Shown here: positions 18,585 to 32,795 of the stretch, piece by piece
Layout: every line of letters begins with the position of its first letter
How positions within the stretch are numbered: the first letter of the stretch is position 1
Source: Mesorhizobium sp. WSM3862
Lineage (GTDB): Bacteria > Pseudomonadota > Alphaproteobacteria > Rhizobiales > Rhizobiaceae
DNA length: 64,000 bases
Reading direction: 5' to 3'
Assembly (NCBI RefSeq): GCF_002294985.1
Contig: NZ_NSGE01000002.1
Coordinates: 310,001-374,000 of the forward strand
Position numbers and translations under genes: made by a program
The notes under the pieces: model-generated
The model's input: the letters and a program-made list of their open reading frames with translations, nothing else
Told to the model about the DNA's origin: nothing
Databases searched by the model: none

Positions 18585-19052
18585 ATGCGTCACGTTGATT
18601 TTTCCCCGCTTTATCGTTCGACCGTCGGTTTCGACCGGCTGTTCACCATGCTCGACACGCTCGGCCAGCCCGAGAGCGCGCAGACCTATCCGCCCTATAA
18701 CATCGAGCGCACCGGCGAGAACGCCTATCGCATCTCGATGGCGGTTGCCGGCTTCTCGGAAGACGAGATCTCGATCGAGGCGCACCGCAATGTGCTCACC
18801 GTCAAGGGTGAGCGCAAGGAAGAGAACAATGGCGAGGGTTCGGAGCTGCTCTATCGCGGCATCGCTTCGCGCGCCTTCGAGCGTCGCTTCCAGCTCGCCG
18901 ACCACGTTGAGGTCGAGGGCGCCACGCTGAAGAACGGCCTGCTTTTCGTCGACCTCAAGCGCAACATTCCGGAAGAGCTGAAGCCGCGCAAGATCGCGAT
19001 CACCTCGTCTTCGGACAAGGCCAAGCAGATCGAGGCCAAGGCCGCCGCGTAA
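18585..19052 (+). CDS. Small heat-shock protein, Hsp20/IbpA family
   Basis: A 155-residue ATP-independent chaperone that holds unfolded proteins for refolding. The N-terminal DFSPLYRSTVGFDRLF is typical of class A rhizobial sHsps. The alpha-crystallin domain runs from about 37 to 130 and contains AVAGFSEDEI, LTVKGERKE and NGLLFVDLKR. The C-terminal IxI-type anchor is RKIAI, followed by an alanine/lysine tail. The start follows CAGGAGA. Regulation appears two-layered: an RpoH-type promoter and a ROSE-like leader. Confidence 0.95.
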   Translation: MRHVDFSPLYRSTVGFDRLFTMLDTLGQPESAQTYPPYNIERTGENAYRISMAVAGFSEDEISIEAHRNVLTVKGERKEENNGEGSELLYRGIASRAFERRFQLADHVEVEGATLKNGLLFVDLKRNIPEELKPRKIAITSSSDKAKQIEAKAAA

Positions 19053-19093
19053 GCCGCGGGCTCCATGTAAGAAACGTCTCCCTCCCGAGACGA

Positions 19094-19120
19094 AAGCGGC
19101 GCCGAAGGGCGCCGCTTGTT
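19094..19120 (+). terminator. Rho-independent terminator of the sHsp gene
   Basis: AAGCGGCGCC and GGCGCCGCTT form a 10-bp stem with a GAAG loop, followed by GTTTGT. It begins 42 nt after the sHsp stop codon. Confidence 0.85.
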
Positions 19121-19232
19121 TGTGACATTAATCCTGCGCCAGAAAATCAACGCGGCGACATTTCGCCGATGTTTTCTGGCGTTTTTGATCCTGCTTGGCC
19201 TCGAACTGTCGCTGGGGCCTTTGCTCGCCTGA

Positions 19233-20285
19233 TCATTGCGAGAGCTGTTGGCCGAGACGGTCGATCTCTTGCGTGGTGGTGGCGAAGCTGGCGACGAAAC
19301 GGTAGATTGCTTCCTTGTCGCCGAGATGGCCATCGAAACCCTGCGGCACGCCCCATTCATAGAATTTGGCGCCGGCGGTCTGCAGCTTTTCGGCAAGAGC
19401 GCGGTCGAAGATTGCGAACACTTCGTTGGCCTGCGGCAGCCAGGCGAGCCTGCCCGCAGGCGCGTCCTCGATCGTCTCGGCGAGATGTGCCGCCATCGCA
19501 TTGGCATGCCGCGCCATCGTCAGCCAAAGGTCGTCGGTGAAATAGGCTTCGAATTGCGCCGAGATGAAGCGCGCCTTGGAAAAGGTCTGTCCGGCGCGCT
19601 GGCGAAGCAGGCGCAGATCCCGGCCGACTTCCGGGTTGAAGATCACCACCGCGTCGGCCATCCAGCAACCGTTCTTGGTGCCGCCGAACGAGATCAGGTC
19701 GACGCCGCTCCTCCAGGTCATTTCCGCCGGCGTGACGTCGGTCGCGGCAATCGCATTGGCGAAGCGCGCGCCATCCATGTGCAGCGGCAGCTTGTGCCTG
19801 CGGCTGACCTCGGCGATCGCCTTGACGTCGTCGACGGTGTAGACGGTGCCCACCTCGGTCGCCTGGGTGATCGTCACGGCCATCGGCTGGCCGGCCGGCG
19901 CAAGATCCTGCGAATAGCGCTTGATGGCATTGTCGAGCGCCTGCGGGTTGATGCGCCCCAGGGGGCCCGCAACCGGCGCCGTACGAGCGCCGCCGGTGTA
20001 GAAGCCCATCGCGCCGAACTCGTCGACATTCATATGCGCTTCGGAATGACAAAGGGCGATGCCGCCGATACGGTTCAACGCCGCCATCGAAAGGGCGTTG
20101 GCCGCGGTGCCGGTGGCGACGAAGAACACCTGAACTTCCCGCTCGAAGATCTCGCTGAAGCGATGGTAGACGGCCCGGTCCAGGTCGCCGTCGCCATACG
20201 CGGTCGCGATGCCGGGCGCGTGGCGGGAGAGGTTCGCCGAAATGTCGGGATGAACGCCCGCCCAGTTGTCGGATGCAAAGAACAT
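19233..20285 (-). CDS. ltaE: Low-specificity L-threonine aldolase
   Basis: A 350-residue PLP enzyme that cleaves threonine or allo-threonine to glycine and acetaldehyde. Features include MFFASDNWAGVHPDI at the start (the family's F.SDN.. motif), HMDGARFANAI for substrate and PLP contacts near 168, and the Schiff-base Lys in ISFGGTKNG near 197. The start at ATG 20285 gives the usual N-terminus; a longer in-frame reading is unlikely. It diverges from gltB across a 490-bp palindrome-rich region. Glycine supply for one-carbon metabolism is the likely role. Confidence 0.92.
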   Translation of the reverse strand: MFFASDNWAGVHPDISANLSRHAPGIATAYGDGDLDRAVYHRFSEIFEREVQVFFVATGTAANALSMAALNRIGGIALCHSEAHMNVDEFGAMGFYTGGARTAPVAGPLGRINPQALDNAIKRYSQDLAPAGQPMAVTITQATEVGTVYTVDDVKAIAEVSRRHKLPLHMDGARFANAIAATDVTPAEMTWRSGVDLISFGGTKNGCWMADAVVIFNPEVGRDLRLLRQRAGQTFSKARFISAQFEAYFTDDLWLTMARHANAMAAHLAETIEDAPAGRLAWLPQANEVFAIFDRALAEKLQTAGAKFYEWGVPQGFDGHLGDKEAIYRFVASFATTTQEIDRLGQQLSQ

Positions 20286-20507
20286 CGAGAGATCCGTATT
20301 GTGATTGGCAGAAAGCGGCGCGACTTGACTGCTTTGGCGCGCGAAGCGCAAGGGCCAATCTTTCGCAAAACTGTGAAGCCAGCCGGGCCGTAACAACTGA
20401 CCAGAGGTTGCGTTTTTTGATCCCGTCGCGAAATTTTGTGTCGCGGCACGCCCAAGAATTTTGTGAATCGGTCTTGTGCAGGTGCGGGATTTCTGCCATA
20501 AAAAATT

Positions 20508-20543
20508 TAGGACAGTAGTGCTGTCTTATTTTGTCGCACAAAA
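20508..20543. promoter_or_regulatory. Two adjacent palindromes in the ltaE-gltB divergent region
   Basis: TAGGACAG-TAGTG-CTGTCTTA (20508-20528) is directly followed by TTTTGT-CGC-ACAAAA (20529-20543), the latter a perfect inverted repeat. Two further ATTTTGTG words occur just upstream (20433-20440 and 20458-20465). The cluster is 220-230 bp from both start codons, so it could serve either gene. Glutamate synthase genes are often under Lrp- or NtrC-type control; I cannot assign the protein. The remaining 490 bp (20286-20775) shows no gene. Confidence 0.5.
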
Positions 20544-20775
20544 CAGGCTGGACTGGCATATCATCGCTGCCATTCCGGCCATTGTCGCGAGCGGCGGGTA
20601 GACGGCTCCGCTCTGGCCTGTACGATACCGGATGCGAACCGGGCGTATGGCCGCATAGTTCGGCAAGAATTTCGCGAGACGTGCAGCAAGGACGAAGGGA
20701 AGCATCGTGCTTCCCAAGGCAAACCAGCGCCCCGAGGGAAATCACCGCCAAGGGTGCGGAACGGAGGACAGGACG

Positions 20776-25494
<4,719 letters not shown>

Positions 25495-25648
25495 GCTTTG
25501 GGCACGGCCGGGGAGGTAATCGCCCGGCCGGCATCCTCACCAACAATCCTGACCTCGGGCCAAGGTTGCCACGGCGGCCTAATGAGGTTAACGGGTGCGC
25601 CGACAAGCTAGACTTTCGAGCGCGCCTTCGGACAGCAGGGACTGGACT

Positions 25649-27103
25649 ATGGGCAAGGTAACAGGGTTTCTCGAAATCGACCGGCAGGTGCAGAAGTACC
25701 AGCCTGCCTCGGATCGCATCCGGCATTTCCGCGAATTCACGCTGCCGATGTCGGACAAGGAGGTCGAGAAACAGGCCGCGCGCTGCATGGATTGCGGCAT
25801 CCCGTTCTGCCATGGACCGACCGGCTGCCCGATCCACAACCAGATCCCGGACTGGAACGACCTCGTCTACAATGGCGACTGGGACAGCGCGATCCGCAAC
25901 CTGCATTCGACCAACAATTTCCCCGAGTTCACCGGCCGCATCTGCCCGGCGCCTTGCGAGGAAGCCTGCACGCTGAACCTCGAGGACATTCCGGTCGCCA
26001 TCAAGACGGTCGAGGAGGCGATCGCCGACAAGGCCTATGAGACCGGCCACATCCGGCCCTACCCGCCGGAAAAAAAGACCGGCAAGCGGGTTGCCGTCAT
26101 CGGCTCCGGGCCGGCCGGCATGGCCGCCGCCCAGCAGCTCGGCCGCGCCGGCCACGATGTGCATGTCTATGAGCGCGAGAGCCGGCCGGGCGGGCTGATG
26201 CGCTACGGCATTCCCGACTTCAAGATCGAGAAGCATTACATCGATCGCCGCATCGAGCAGATGCAGGGCGAGGGCGTGAGTTTCCATTGCGGCGTCAATG
26301 TCGGCGTCGACAAGCCGGTTGCCGAGCTCCTCGCCGAGCACGACGCCGTGCTCTATTGCGGCGGCTCGGAAACGCCGCGCCCGGCCAACATCCCGGGCGA
26401 CGATCTCAGCGGCGTCTATGACGCCATGCCGTATCTCGTGCAGCAGAACCGCCGCGTCGGTGGCGAGCCGATCCAATCGGTGGCGTGGCCGTCACATCCG
26501 ATCATCGCCGGCGGCCAGCATGTCGTCGTCGTCGGCGGCGGCGACACCGCGTCCGACTGCATCGGCACCGCTTTCCGGCAAGGCGCGGTGCGCGTGACGC
26601 AGCTCGACATCCGTCCGCAGCCGCCGGAGAAGGAAGACAAGCTCGCGGTTTGGCCTTACTGGGCGACGAAGATGCGCACGTCTTCCTCGCAGGCCGAGGG
26701 CGCGGAGCGCGAATTTCAGGTGGCGACCCTCGAATTCATCGGCGAGGACGGACAGCTGACCGGCGTCCGCTGCTGCGAGGTCGATGAGAAGCGCAAGCCG
26801 ATCGCCGGCACCGAGTTCGTCATCCGCGCCGATCTCGCCTTCATCGCCATCGGCTTTGCCGGTCCGGCGAACGACAGCGTGATGAAGGAGCTGGACGGCG
26901 AGATAAAAATGGTCACCGACAGCCGCCGCTCGCGCAACGTCGAGGCCGACGACCGCGTCTACAGAACCAGCATAGACAGGCTCTATGCCGCGGGCGACGT
27001 CCGTCGCGGCCAGTCGCTGGTGGTGTGGGCGATCCGCGAAGGCCGCCAGGCAGCGCGCGCGATCGACGAGGCGCTGATGGGGTCTAGCGTACTCCCCCGC
27101 TGA
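25649..27103 (+). CDS. gltD: Glutamate synthase (NADPH) small subunit
   Basis: A 484-residue flavoprotein that passes electrons from NADPH through FAD and [4Fe-4S] clusters to GltB. The N-terminal cluster ligands are in [17 protein letters not shown] (about 47-63) and [11 protein letters not shown] (about 103-113). The FAD dinucleotide fold is [14 protein letters not shown] near 152 and the NADPH fold is [11 protein letters not shown] near 296. Its start, [10 protein letters not shown], is the family-typical N-terminus. It is probably co-transcribed with gltB, although the 154-bp spacer could hold a weak promoter. Confidence 0.97.
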   Translation: MGKVTGFLEIDRQVQKYQPASDRIRHFREFTLPMSDKEVEKQAARCMDCGIPFCHGPTGCPIHNQIPDWNDLVYNGDWDSAIRNLHSTNNFPEFTGRICPAPCEEACTLNLEDIPVAIKTVEEAIADKAYETGHIRPYPPEKKTGKRVAVIGSGPAGMAAAQQLGRAGHDVHVYERESRPGGLMRYGIPDFKIEKHYIDRRIEQMQGEGVSFHCGVNVGVDKPVAELLAEHDAVLYCGGSETPRPANIPGDDLSGVYDAMPYLVQQNRRVGGEPIQSVAWPSHPIIAGGQHVVVVGGGDTASDCIGTAFRQGAVRVTQLDIRPQPPEKEDKLAVWPYWATKMRTSSSQAEGAEREFQVATLEFIGEDGQLTGVRCCEVDEKRKPIAGTEFVIRADLAFIAIGFAGPANDSVMKELDGEIKMVTDSRRSRNVEADDRVYRTSIDRLYAAGDVRRGQSLVVWAIREGRQAARAIDEALMGSSVLPR

Positions 27104-27120
27104 GTCTCCCTGCAGCGGCC

Positions 27121-28386
27121 CTACCGACGCACCGCTGTCGAGGTCTCCGACGAAGCGGTCGGCGTCTTCGGCGGCCAGGAAAAATCGTCGGCTCGGCCGG
27201 GCGAGGCGACGGGCGCCTTGCCCTCGACGGTCAGCTTTTCGCCGGGAAGGTTCGGATCGGCCTTGGCTGGCGGTGCGGCACCCAGCAGCTCGGTCCCGCC
27301 GTCGAGCGCGGGGTCGCTGAGCAGCATCGGCGCGGTGCGGTCGACGATGACAGGGGCCGCGGCAGGCTTCGACGCCTCGACCGGAGCGCCGGCCGGCGCG
27401 GAAACCGTGGTGACGCTTCCGGGTGCCGCCAGCCCAAGGATCTTGGCCAGCGGCTTTTCGGTGTAGAAGGCAAGCTTGCGCTTGCCGGCCTTGGTCACAT
27501 TGATGCCGTCGTCGGAGCGCAGGCGCACCGGCTGGCCGTTGATGTCCGGACCGGAGGTGACGAAGGCGCCGTTCTCGTCGACGAAGCCGTCCCAGACATC
27601 GACGAACTCGCCGCCATGGGTCTGTGCGGCTGAATGATAGATGTCGTTGAAGGCGAGCATGTCCGAGGTCATTTTTGCCGCCCCGAACGCCGGCATGCCG
27701 ACCCACAGGAACGGCACCTTTGCATCTTGAATGGCCTTGCCCAGCGCATCGGTGCGGTGCTCGTATTCCTTGGTCCAGTTCTCGGAGCGTGGCTGCTCGC
27801 GGACGTCGCCGACGCGCATCTGCTGGCGGTCGTTGGAGCCAAGCATGACCACCACGACGGACGGCTTCTCCGTCTCGATCAGAGACTTGATCTCGACCGG
27901 CCAATTGTAGAAATCGTCACGCACGAAGCCCGACGAGCCGTTGCTGCGCGAAACGATCCTGACCGCCGGATTGTCGGCAAAGGCGACCTCCAGACCCTCG
28001 GCGAGCCCGCCCGCCAGGAAATCGCCGACTACCAGCACGACGCGCGCATCCGGCGCCTTTTCGACGGCCGGCGCCTCCGGCTCGGCCGGCGGGCGCGGCT
28101 TGGGTTTTCTGGCCTTCGGCTTCGGCCTCACCGGCTGGACATTGGCAGGGGGTTCAATGCGCTCGCTGCGGCGCGGGAAAAGAAGATCGCGCAGCGACCA
28201 GCCGCGGTTTCCGTCTTCCTGCGCGAAAGCCGGGGTATGAAAGGCGCTCGAGCCGGCGACGGCAAGCACGGCGATGGCCAGGACGAGGATCGGCAGGCGG
28301 CGAACGATCAGCCAGACACTCGCGACCGTAACCAATGAAAGTCTCCATCCCTTGGCGCATGACAGCGTGAAAAGCCGGCAAGTCAT
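27121..28386 (-). CDS. Exported SGNH-hydrolase-like protein (DUF459), probably inactive
   Basis: A 421-residue envelope protein. A hydrophobic segment at about 31-52 ends in TPAFA-QE and acts as a signal peptide or anchor. A proline/lysine-rich linker (VRPKPKARKPKPRP) leads to an SGNH/DUF459 domain from about 110. The block I motif reads VVGDFLAGG, so the usual nucleophilic Ser of GDS is Phe. Block V reads SDGINVTKAG, with Asn where the catalytic His is expected. The GSND block is intact (VVMLGSNDRQQ). It therefore may bind rather than hydrolyse a ligand. The start is uncertain: a TTG at 28338 behind GGAGA is an alternative. It is convergent with gltD, 17 nt apart. Confidence 0.8.
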   Translation of the reverse strand: MTCRLFTLSCAKGWRLSLVTVASVWLIVRRLPILVLAIAVLAVAGSSAFHTPAFAQEDGNRGWSLRDLLFPRRSERIEPPANVQPVRPKPKARKPKPRPPAEPEAPAVEKAPDARVVLVVGDFLAGGLAEGLEVAFADNPAVRIVSRSNGSSGFVRDDFYNWPVEIKSLIETEKPSVVVVMLGSNDRQQMRVGDVREQPRSENWTKEYEHRTDALGKAIQDAKVPFLWVGMPAFGAAKMTSDMLAFNDIYHSAAQTHGGEFVDVWDGFVDENGAFVTSGPDINGQPVRLRSDDGINVTKAGKRKLAFYTEKPLAKILGLAAPGSVTTVSAPAGAPVEASKPAAAPVIVDRTAPMLLSDPALDGGTELLGAAPPAKADPNLPGEKLTVEGKAPVASPGRADDFSWPPKTPTASSETSTAVRR

Positions 28387-28405
28387 GCGCGGGCCGATGC
28401 GCTAC

Positions 28406-28434
28406 AGCATCCTTTCCGCTTTTGAAAGGATGCT
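28406..28434. repeat. Perfect 11-bp inverted repeat
   Basis: AGCATCCTTTC and GAAAGGATGCT are exact complements around a 7-nt loop (CGCTTTT). It lies between the lytic transglycosylase stop and the SGNH-like start on the minus strand. It could attenuate read-through or be a dispersed rhizobial palindrome; no T-run follows. Confidence 0.65.
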
Positions 28435-28451
28435 TCACGCCATGGGCGGCT

Positions 28452-29672
28452 CTATTGCTTCCGGAGCCATTTCAGCACTTCCAGGCTCGGATAGCCATCC
28501 TGGCTCAAGCCTACCTTCGCCTGGTAGGCCATGATGGCGGCCTTCGACCCCTCGCCGATCTTGCCGTCGAACTTGCCGTCATAATAACCGTGCTCGGAAA
28601 GCCGCTTCTGCAGTTCCTGCCGTTGCTCGAAGCTGAGCTTGGTGAACGGCCGCTGCCAGTCCTGCACAAGGCCGGTACCACCGGCGATTTCGTCGGCGAG
28701 CAGGCCGACGGCCAAAGCATATTTGTCGGCATTGTTGTAAGCCTTGATGACCGAGAAATTCCTGATCATCAGGAAGGCCGGTCCGCCCCTGCCGTCCGGC
28801 ACCTTGAGCGTCGCCTTGTCGCTCAGGTTCCTGAACGGCTTGCCGTTGGCCCTGGCGACCCCGAGCGCCTGCCACTGCGCCAGCGTCTTTGATCCGGCCG
28901 GCAGCTTGCCCGGCGGCAAGGTCACTTCATAGCCCCAGGTCTTACCCGCCTGCCAGCCGTTCTTCCTGAGCAGGTTGGCGGCAGTCGCCAACGCGTCGGG
29001 TATCGAATTCCAGATGTCGCGCCGGCCATTGCCGTCCATGTCCACCGCGTAGTGCTGATAGCTGGTCGGGATGAACTGCGTCTGACCCATCGCGCCCGCC
29101 CAGGAACCCATGAGATGGCTTTCATCGATGTCGCCGGTCTGCAGGATCTTCAGCGCCGCGATCAGTTGGGTTCGGGCATATTTCGAGCGCTTCGGGTCGC
29201 CATAGGCAAGGGTCGCCAGCGAACGGATGACATTGCGCATGATGTCGTCGCGCTTGAGGATCTCGCCATAGTTCGATTCCATCGACCAGATGGCGAGAAG
29301 GATATGGCGATCGACACCGAACCGTGCCTCGATCCGATCCAGCCATGGCTTCCATTTGCGCGCCATTGCCTGACCATTGGTCACCGACTGGTCATGCACG
29401 CGGTTGTCGAAATAATCCCAGGCGGGGGCGGTGAATTCCGGCTGGGTGCGGGCCTTTTCCAGCACGACCGGGTCGGGCTCGATGCCCCTCATGGCCTTGT
29501 CGTAGACTGCGCCGGAAACGCCGCCCGAAACCGCGGTGGCACGAAAGCCCGCGACCCACTGGCGGAAACCCGCATCGGCGAAAGCGGGTCCGGCGGGCAT
29601 CAGCAAGGCAAGCGTGAGGCTCGCGGCCGTCACAAATGCCGTCAGGCGCCTTGCGCTGTTGCGAACGGACAT
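28452..29672 (-). CDS. Lytic murein transglycosylase, MltB family with peptidoglycan-binding domain
   Basis: A 406-residue periplasmic enzyme that cleaves the MurNAc-GlcNAc bond to a 1,6-anhydro product. The signal peptide ends near FADA (about 33). The catalytic Glu is in AIWSMESNYGEIL near 132. The substrate-groove motif GSWAGAMGQTQFIPTSY is near 187. A C-terminal PG_binding_1 domain (about 340-406) contains HGYYDGKFDGKIGEGSKAAI. It lies directly upstream of the SGNH-like protein, and both act in the envelope. Confidence 0.93.
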   Translation of the reverse strand: MSVRNSARRLTAFVTAASLTLALLMPAGPAFADAGFRQWVAGFRATAVSGGVSGAVYDKAMRGIEPDPVVLEKARTQPEFTAPAWDYFDNRVHDQSVTNGQAMARKWKPWLDRIEARFGVDRHILLAIWSMESNYGEILKRDDIMRNVIRSLATLAYGDPKRSKYARTQLIAALKILQTGDIDESHLMGSWAGAMGQTQFIPTSYQHYAVDMDGNGRRDIWNSIPDALATAANLLRKNGWQAGKTWGYEVTLPPGKLPAGSKTLAQWQALGVARANGKPFRNLSDKATLKVPDGRGGPAFLMIRNFSVIKAYNNADKYALAVGLLADEIAGGTGLVQDWQRPFTKLSFEQRQELQKRLSEHGYYDGKFDGKIGEGSKAAIMAYQAKVGLSQDGYPSLEVLKWLRKQ

Positions 29673-29896
29673 CCTTTTCCTCCTTCATCAAAATTAGGAA
29701 GGATCATTCAACGCCGAACCCGGTTAGTATTTAGTTTACCATAGGTGCCATTAGGAACGAAAAGAGAGGTCGGTGCTTTAACTTTCGATTTTCAGGCCAG
29801 CCGCTCGGGTAATTCAACATTCCGGCGCGAAAATGTTCGGGGGGATTGCGGAGCGGATGGCCGCGCGGATAATGGGCTTAGACGTATGGGTGGAGC

Positions 29897-30802
29897 ATGA
29901 AGCGAGTTCGCAAGGCAGTTTTCCCGGTCGCCGGTCTCGGCACACGGTTTCTTCCGGCCACCAAGGCCATCCCGAAGGAGATGCTGACGGTCGTCGACCG
30001 GCCGGTCATTCAATATGTGGTCGACGAGGCGCGCGACGCCGGCATCGAGCATTTCATTTTCGTGACCGGGCGCAACAAGGCGGTCATCGAGGATCACTTC
30101 GACGTCCAGTTCGAGCTCTACGATACGCTCGCCCAGCGCGGGAAGGACGACCAGCTCGCCCGCCTGCAGCGGCTGCAGCCAGCGCCTGGCCAGACCAGCT
30201 TCACCCGCCAGCAGGTGCCGATGGGCCTTGGCCATGCCGTCTGGTGCGCGCGTGAACTGGTCGGTGACGAACCGTTCGCGCTGCTTTTGCCCGACATGAT
30301 CATGCAGTCGGAAAAAAGCTGCATGAAGGATATGGTCGAACTCTATGCCGAGACCGGGAACAACATCATCGCCGTGCAGGAATGCGACCCGGCCGAGGCC
30401 CATAAATACGGCATCGTCGGCCGTGGCGAGGACACCCATCACGGTTTTCGCATCACCGCCATGGTGGAGAAGCCGAAGGCGGGCACGGCGCCCTCCAATC
30501 TCTTCATCAACGGGCGCTACATCCTGCAACCGGAGATTTTCGGCATCCTCGAAAGCCAGGAGCGCGGCGCCGGCAACGAGATCCAGCTGACGGATGCGAT
30601 GCTGAAGCTGGAGAAGCAGCAGCCCTTCTACGGCTATCACTATAAGGGGCGCACCTTCGACTGCGGCTCGCCGGAAGGCTTCGTCGAGGCAAATGTCGCC
30701 TTCGCGCTCTGGCGCAGCGACATGAATGCGAGCATGGCCGGGGTCATCCGCACGCTGCTGGATGAGGTGCGGCCGGCGGAGCGGATCGGCGCCGCTTCCT
30801 AG
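29897..30802 (+). CDS. galU: UTP-glucose-1-phosphate uridylyltransferase
   Basis: A 301-residue nucleotidyltransferase making UDP-glucose for exopolysaccharide, LPS and cyclic glucan. The nucleotide-binding segment is [17 protein letters not shown] (about 13-29). The conserved [13 protein letters not shown] motif appears as [14 protein letters not shown], and a C-terminal DCGSPEGF is present. The length and sequence are normal for rhizobial GalU. It appears monocistronic. Confidence 0.95.
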   Translation: MKRVRKAVFPVAGLGTRFLPATKAIPKEMLTVVDRPVIQYVVDEARDAGIEHFIFVTGRNKAVIEDHFDVQFELYDTLAQRGKDDQLARLQRLQPAPGQTSFTRQQVPMGLGHAVWCARELVGDEPFALLLPDMIMQSEKSCMKDMVELYAETGNNIIAVQECDPAEAHKYGIVGRGEDTHHGFRITAMVEKPKAGTAPSNLFINGRYILQPEIFGILESQERGAGNEIQLTDAMLKLEKQQPFYGYHYKGRTFDCGSPEGFVEANVAFALWRSDMNASMAGVIRTLLDEVRPAERIGAAS

Positions 30803-30868
30803 GCGGTTAAGCGGCGTTGATCCTTCGGATCTCCGCGTCCGCGTCGCTGGCGCGAGGATCACGAAGTG

Positions 30869-32659
30869 TCAGCGCTGCACCTTCAGGCCGAGATAGACGC
30901 TGTTGGCGACATAGTCGCGACCGGGAAGGTTGCTGGTGAGCTTCTCCGTCCTGATTCTTGTGGTGAGGCCGGCATAGCGGTTCAGCCACCAGGTCAGGCC
31001 GGCCTCGGCGCTCAGGATCAGATCGTGGCCATCGGAGCCGGTGTAGTCGCGCCAATCGAGCCCCAGCGCTGTATTCGCCGTCAGGTTGGCGCGGACCTGC
31101 CGCTCGCCGGTGAGCCGGCCCGAATAGAGGAGGTCGCCGCTCTCGTTAGCGATGGTCGTGGTCTCGACCGTGGTTCTTCCGGTCAGCCCGATGATGGTGC
31201 CGCGCTCGGGCGACCATTTGAGGTCGGCGTTGACGTAGGGCCCCGCAATCGCCGGCAGACGGTCGTCGTCGATGCCTTCGCGCAGCCATCCGACGGAGAA
31301 CTCGCCGGAGAGCTTCTCGCGCATGTCGAGCTCGAGGCCGGCGCGCGCGCCGAGCCGCGTCGAGGAGCGCTCGAAACCGTTGCTGTCGAGGCGCAGATCG
31401 TAGATCCGCCGGCCGGCTTCCACTTCAACGAATGGCGTCATGGCCGGTGAGACCTGATAGCCGGTACGCAAGGTCGCAGAGTAGAGTGTCGAGTCGCGAT
31501 CCTTCAGCGACAAGACGGTGCCGTCCGAGAGCTTGGCGTCGCCATAGAAATCATGCGAGACCGCGCCGGTCAGCGCGTAGCGCATCTTGCCGACATCCTT
31601 CTCGATGCCGAGGCTGCCGTCGACGGTCTGCCGCAGCGGCTGTGAGGTGACGCCGGCAATCGCATCCGGCGAGGACGCCGATTCCGGCACCGCTTCATAG
31701 CCGAGCCTGGCGATGGCGCGCAGTTCATTGTCGAGGTCGACACTGAGCTGGCCTTCGATCCGGCCCTGCGCATCGTTGATCTTCTGGCCCGAAAGCGTGT
31801 TGCGAAAAAGGCCGTAGCCGTCGATGACGGCCGAATTCTCGCGCCAGTCGGAGGTGGCGGAGAAACGCAGCGCGGTTTCGGACAGCACAGCCGACCTGCC
31901 GCCGGCGCTGACATCGGCATTGGAAGTCGCGGTGAGGCCTTGCTCGAGTGTCGGACGGAAGACGAAGGTGCCGAGCTTGATGCCGGGGGCGGCGAAGGGA
32001 TCGTCCTCCAGCCTCACTTTCTGGCCCTCGATCGATCCTGTGCGCTCCGCGCCGGGATCGAGCTTCTGCCGGTCGACGCTGTCGATGGTGACGGCGCGGC
32101 GGTTCGCGCCGTCATCCTCGGTGGCCGCCGTTTCGGCCGGATCGCCGGTGGCGGCCTTGGCCGTGCTGTCGGCCGTCTGGCCAGGCTTCTTGTTGGCGTT
32201 TTTCTTGTCGGCCGCCTTGGCATCGCTTTTCGCCTTGGCACCCGCACTCTGCCTTGCAGTCGGAGGCGGGCGCGGCGCGGCCATTGTTTGATTGTCGGCG
32301 AAGGGGTCGTCGGTGACTCGCGGCTGGTTGAGGATGCTGCCCTCCGCGCCCCCGGTCTGGTCGTCGTCGGGCACCGCGCCTGGGCTTGCCGGCTCATAAG
32401 GGTTGGCGGGCGTCTGGTCCTCAGCCGTCTGGGTCGCTGGAACCGCTTGATCCAGCGATCCCTGCGGGCGCAACTGTCTCGCCTTGCGTTGCTGGTCGGC
32501 CAGGATTGCCGCTTCGGAGACCTCGCCGCGCAACTCGGTTTCCTGCGAAAATGCCGGCACCGTGCGCAGCAAGGCGACGATGCTTGCCGTCAGCAAAAGC
32601 GCTGCAACGGCAATGCACTTCCGGCCCTTTTTCGTATCTGGCTCGCCGCCGAACATCAT
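30869..32659 (-). CDS. Outer-membrane beta-barrel protein (BBP2_2-like) with long N-terminal linker
   Basis: A 596-residue exported protein. A short cytoplasmic head is followed by a signal/anchor ending at PAFS-QE (about 38). Residues 40-200 are low-complexity and rich in Ala, Asp, Gln and Pro, with Lys-rich tracts. From about 205 the sequence becomes a series of alternating aromatic/polar strands (for example YGLFRNTLSG, AGRRIYDLRL, GRLTGERQVRANL) and ends in VYLGLKVQR, as expected for an outer-membrane barrel. I associate it with the rhizobial BBP2_2 (DUF2320) porin-like group. GTG codons at 32665 and 32662 are alternative starts. Function beyond a barrel is unknown. Confidence 0.8.
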   Translation of the reverse strand: MMFGGEPDTKKGRKCIAVAALLLTASIVALLRTVPAFSQETELRGEVSEAAILADQQRKARQLRPQGSLDQAVPATQTAEDQTPANPYEPASPGAVPDDDQTGGAEGSILNQPRVTDDPFADNQTMAAPRPPPTARQSAGAKAKSDAKAADKKNANKKPGQTADSTAKAATGDPAETAATEDDGANRRAVTIDSVDRQKLDPGAERTGSIEGQKVRLEDDPFAAPGIKLGTFVFRPTLEQGLTATSNADVSAGGRSAVLSETALRFSATSDWRENSAVIDGYGLFRNTLSGQKINDAQGRIEGQLSVDLDNELRAIARLGYEAVPESASSPDAIAGVTSQPLRQTVDGSLGIEKDVGKMRYALTGAVSHDFYGDAKLSDGTVLSLKDRDSTLYSATLRTGYQVSPAMTPFVEVEAGRRIYDLRLDSNGFERSSTRLGARAGLELDMREKLSGEFSVGWLREGIDDDRLPAIAGPYVNADLKWSPERGTIIGLTGRTTVETTTIANESGDLLYSGRLTGERQVRANLTANTALGLDWRDYTGSDGHDLILSAEAGLTWWLNRYAGLTTRIRTEKLTSNLPGRDYVANSVYLGLKVQR

Positions 32660-32795
32660 CACCACTGCTTGCGCGGCGCAGGCGCGCCATACTTACCGGA
32701 CCGTAAATGCGGATGGTTAACGGAGGGTTGAAACAGGCCAAGGACCCTGTCCGCGACGCACGCGAGACGGGAATTCCGTTGGACAGGCGGGCGAC

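Noticed and set aside
18134..18598. A 154-codon plus-strand frame upstream of and overlapping the sHsp start
   Set aside because: It covers the predicted heat-shock promoter and leader; Arg/Ser-rich with no motif.
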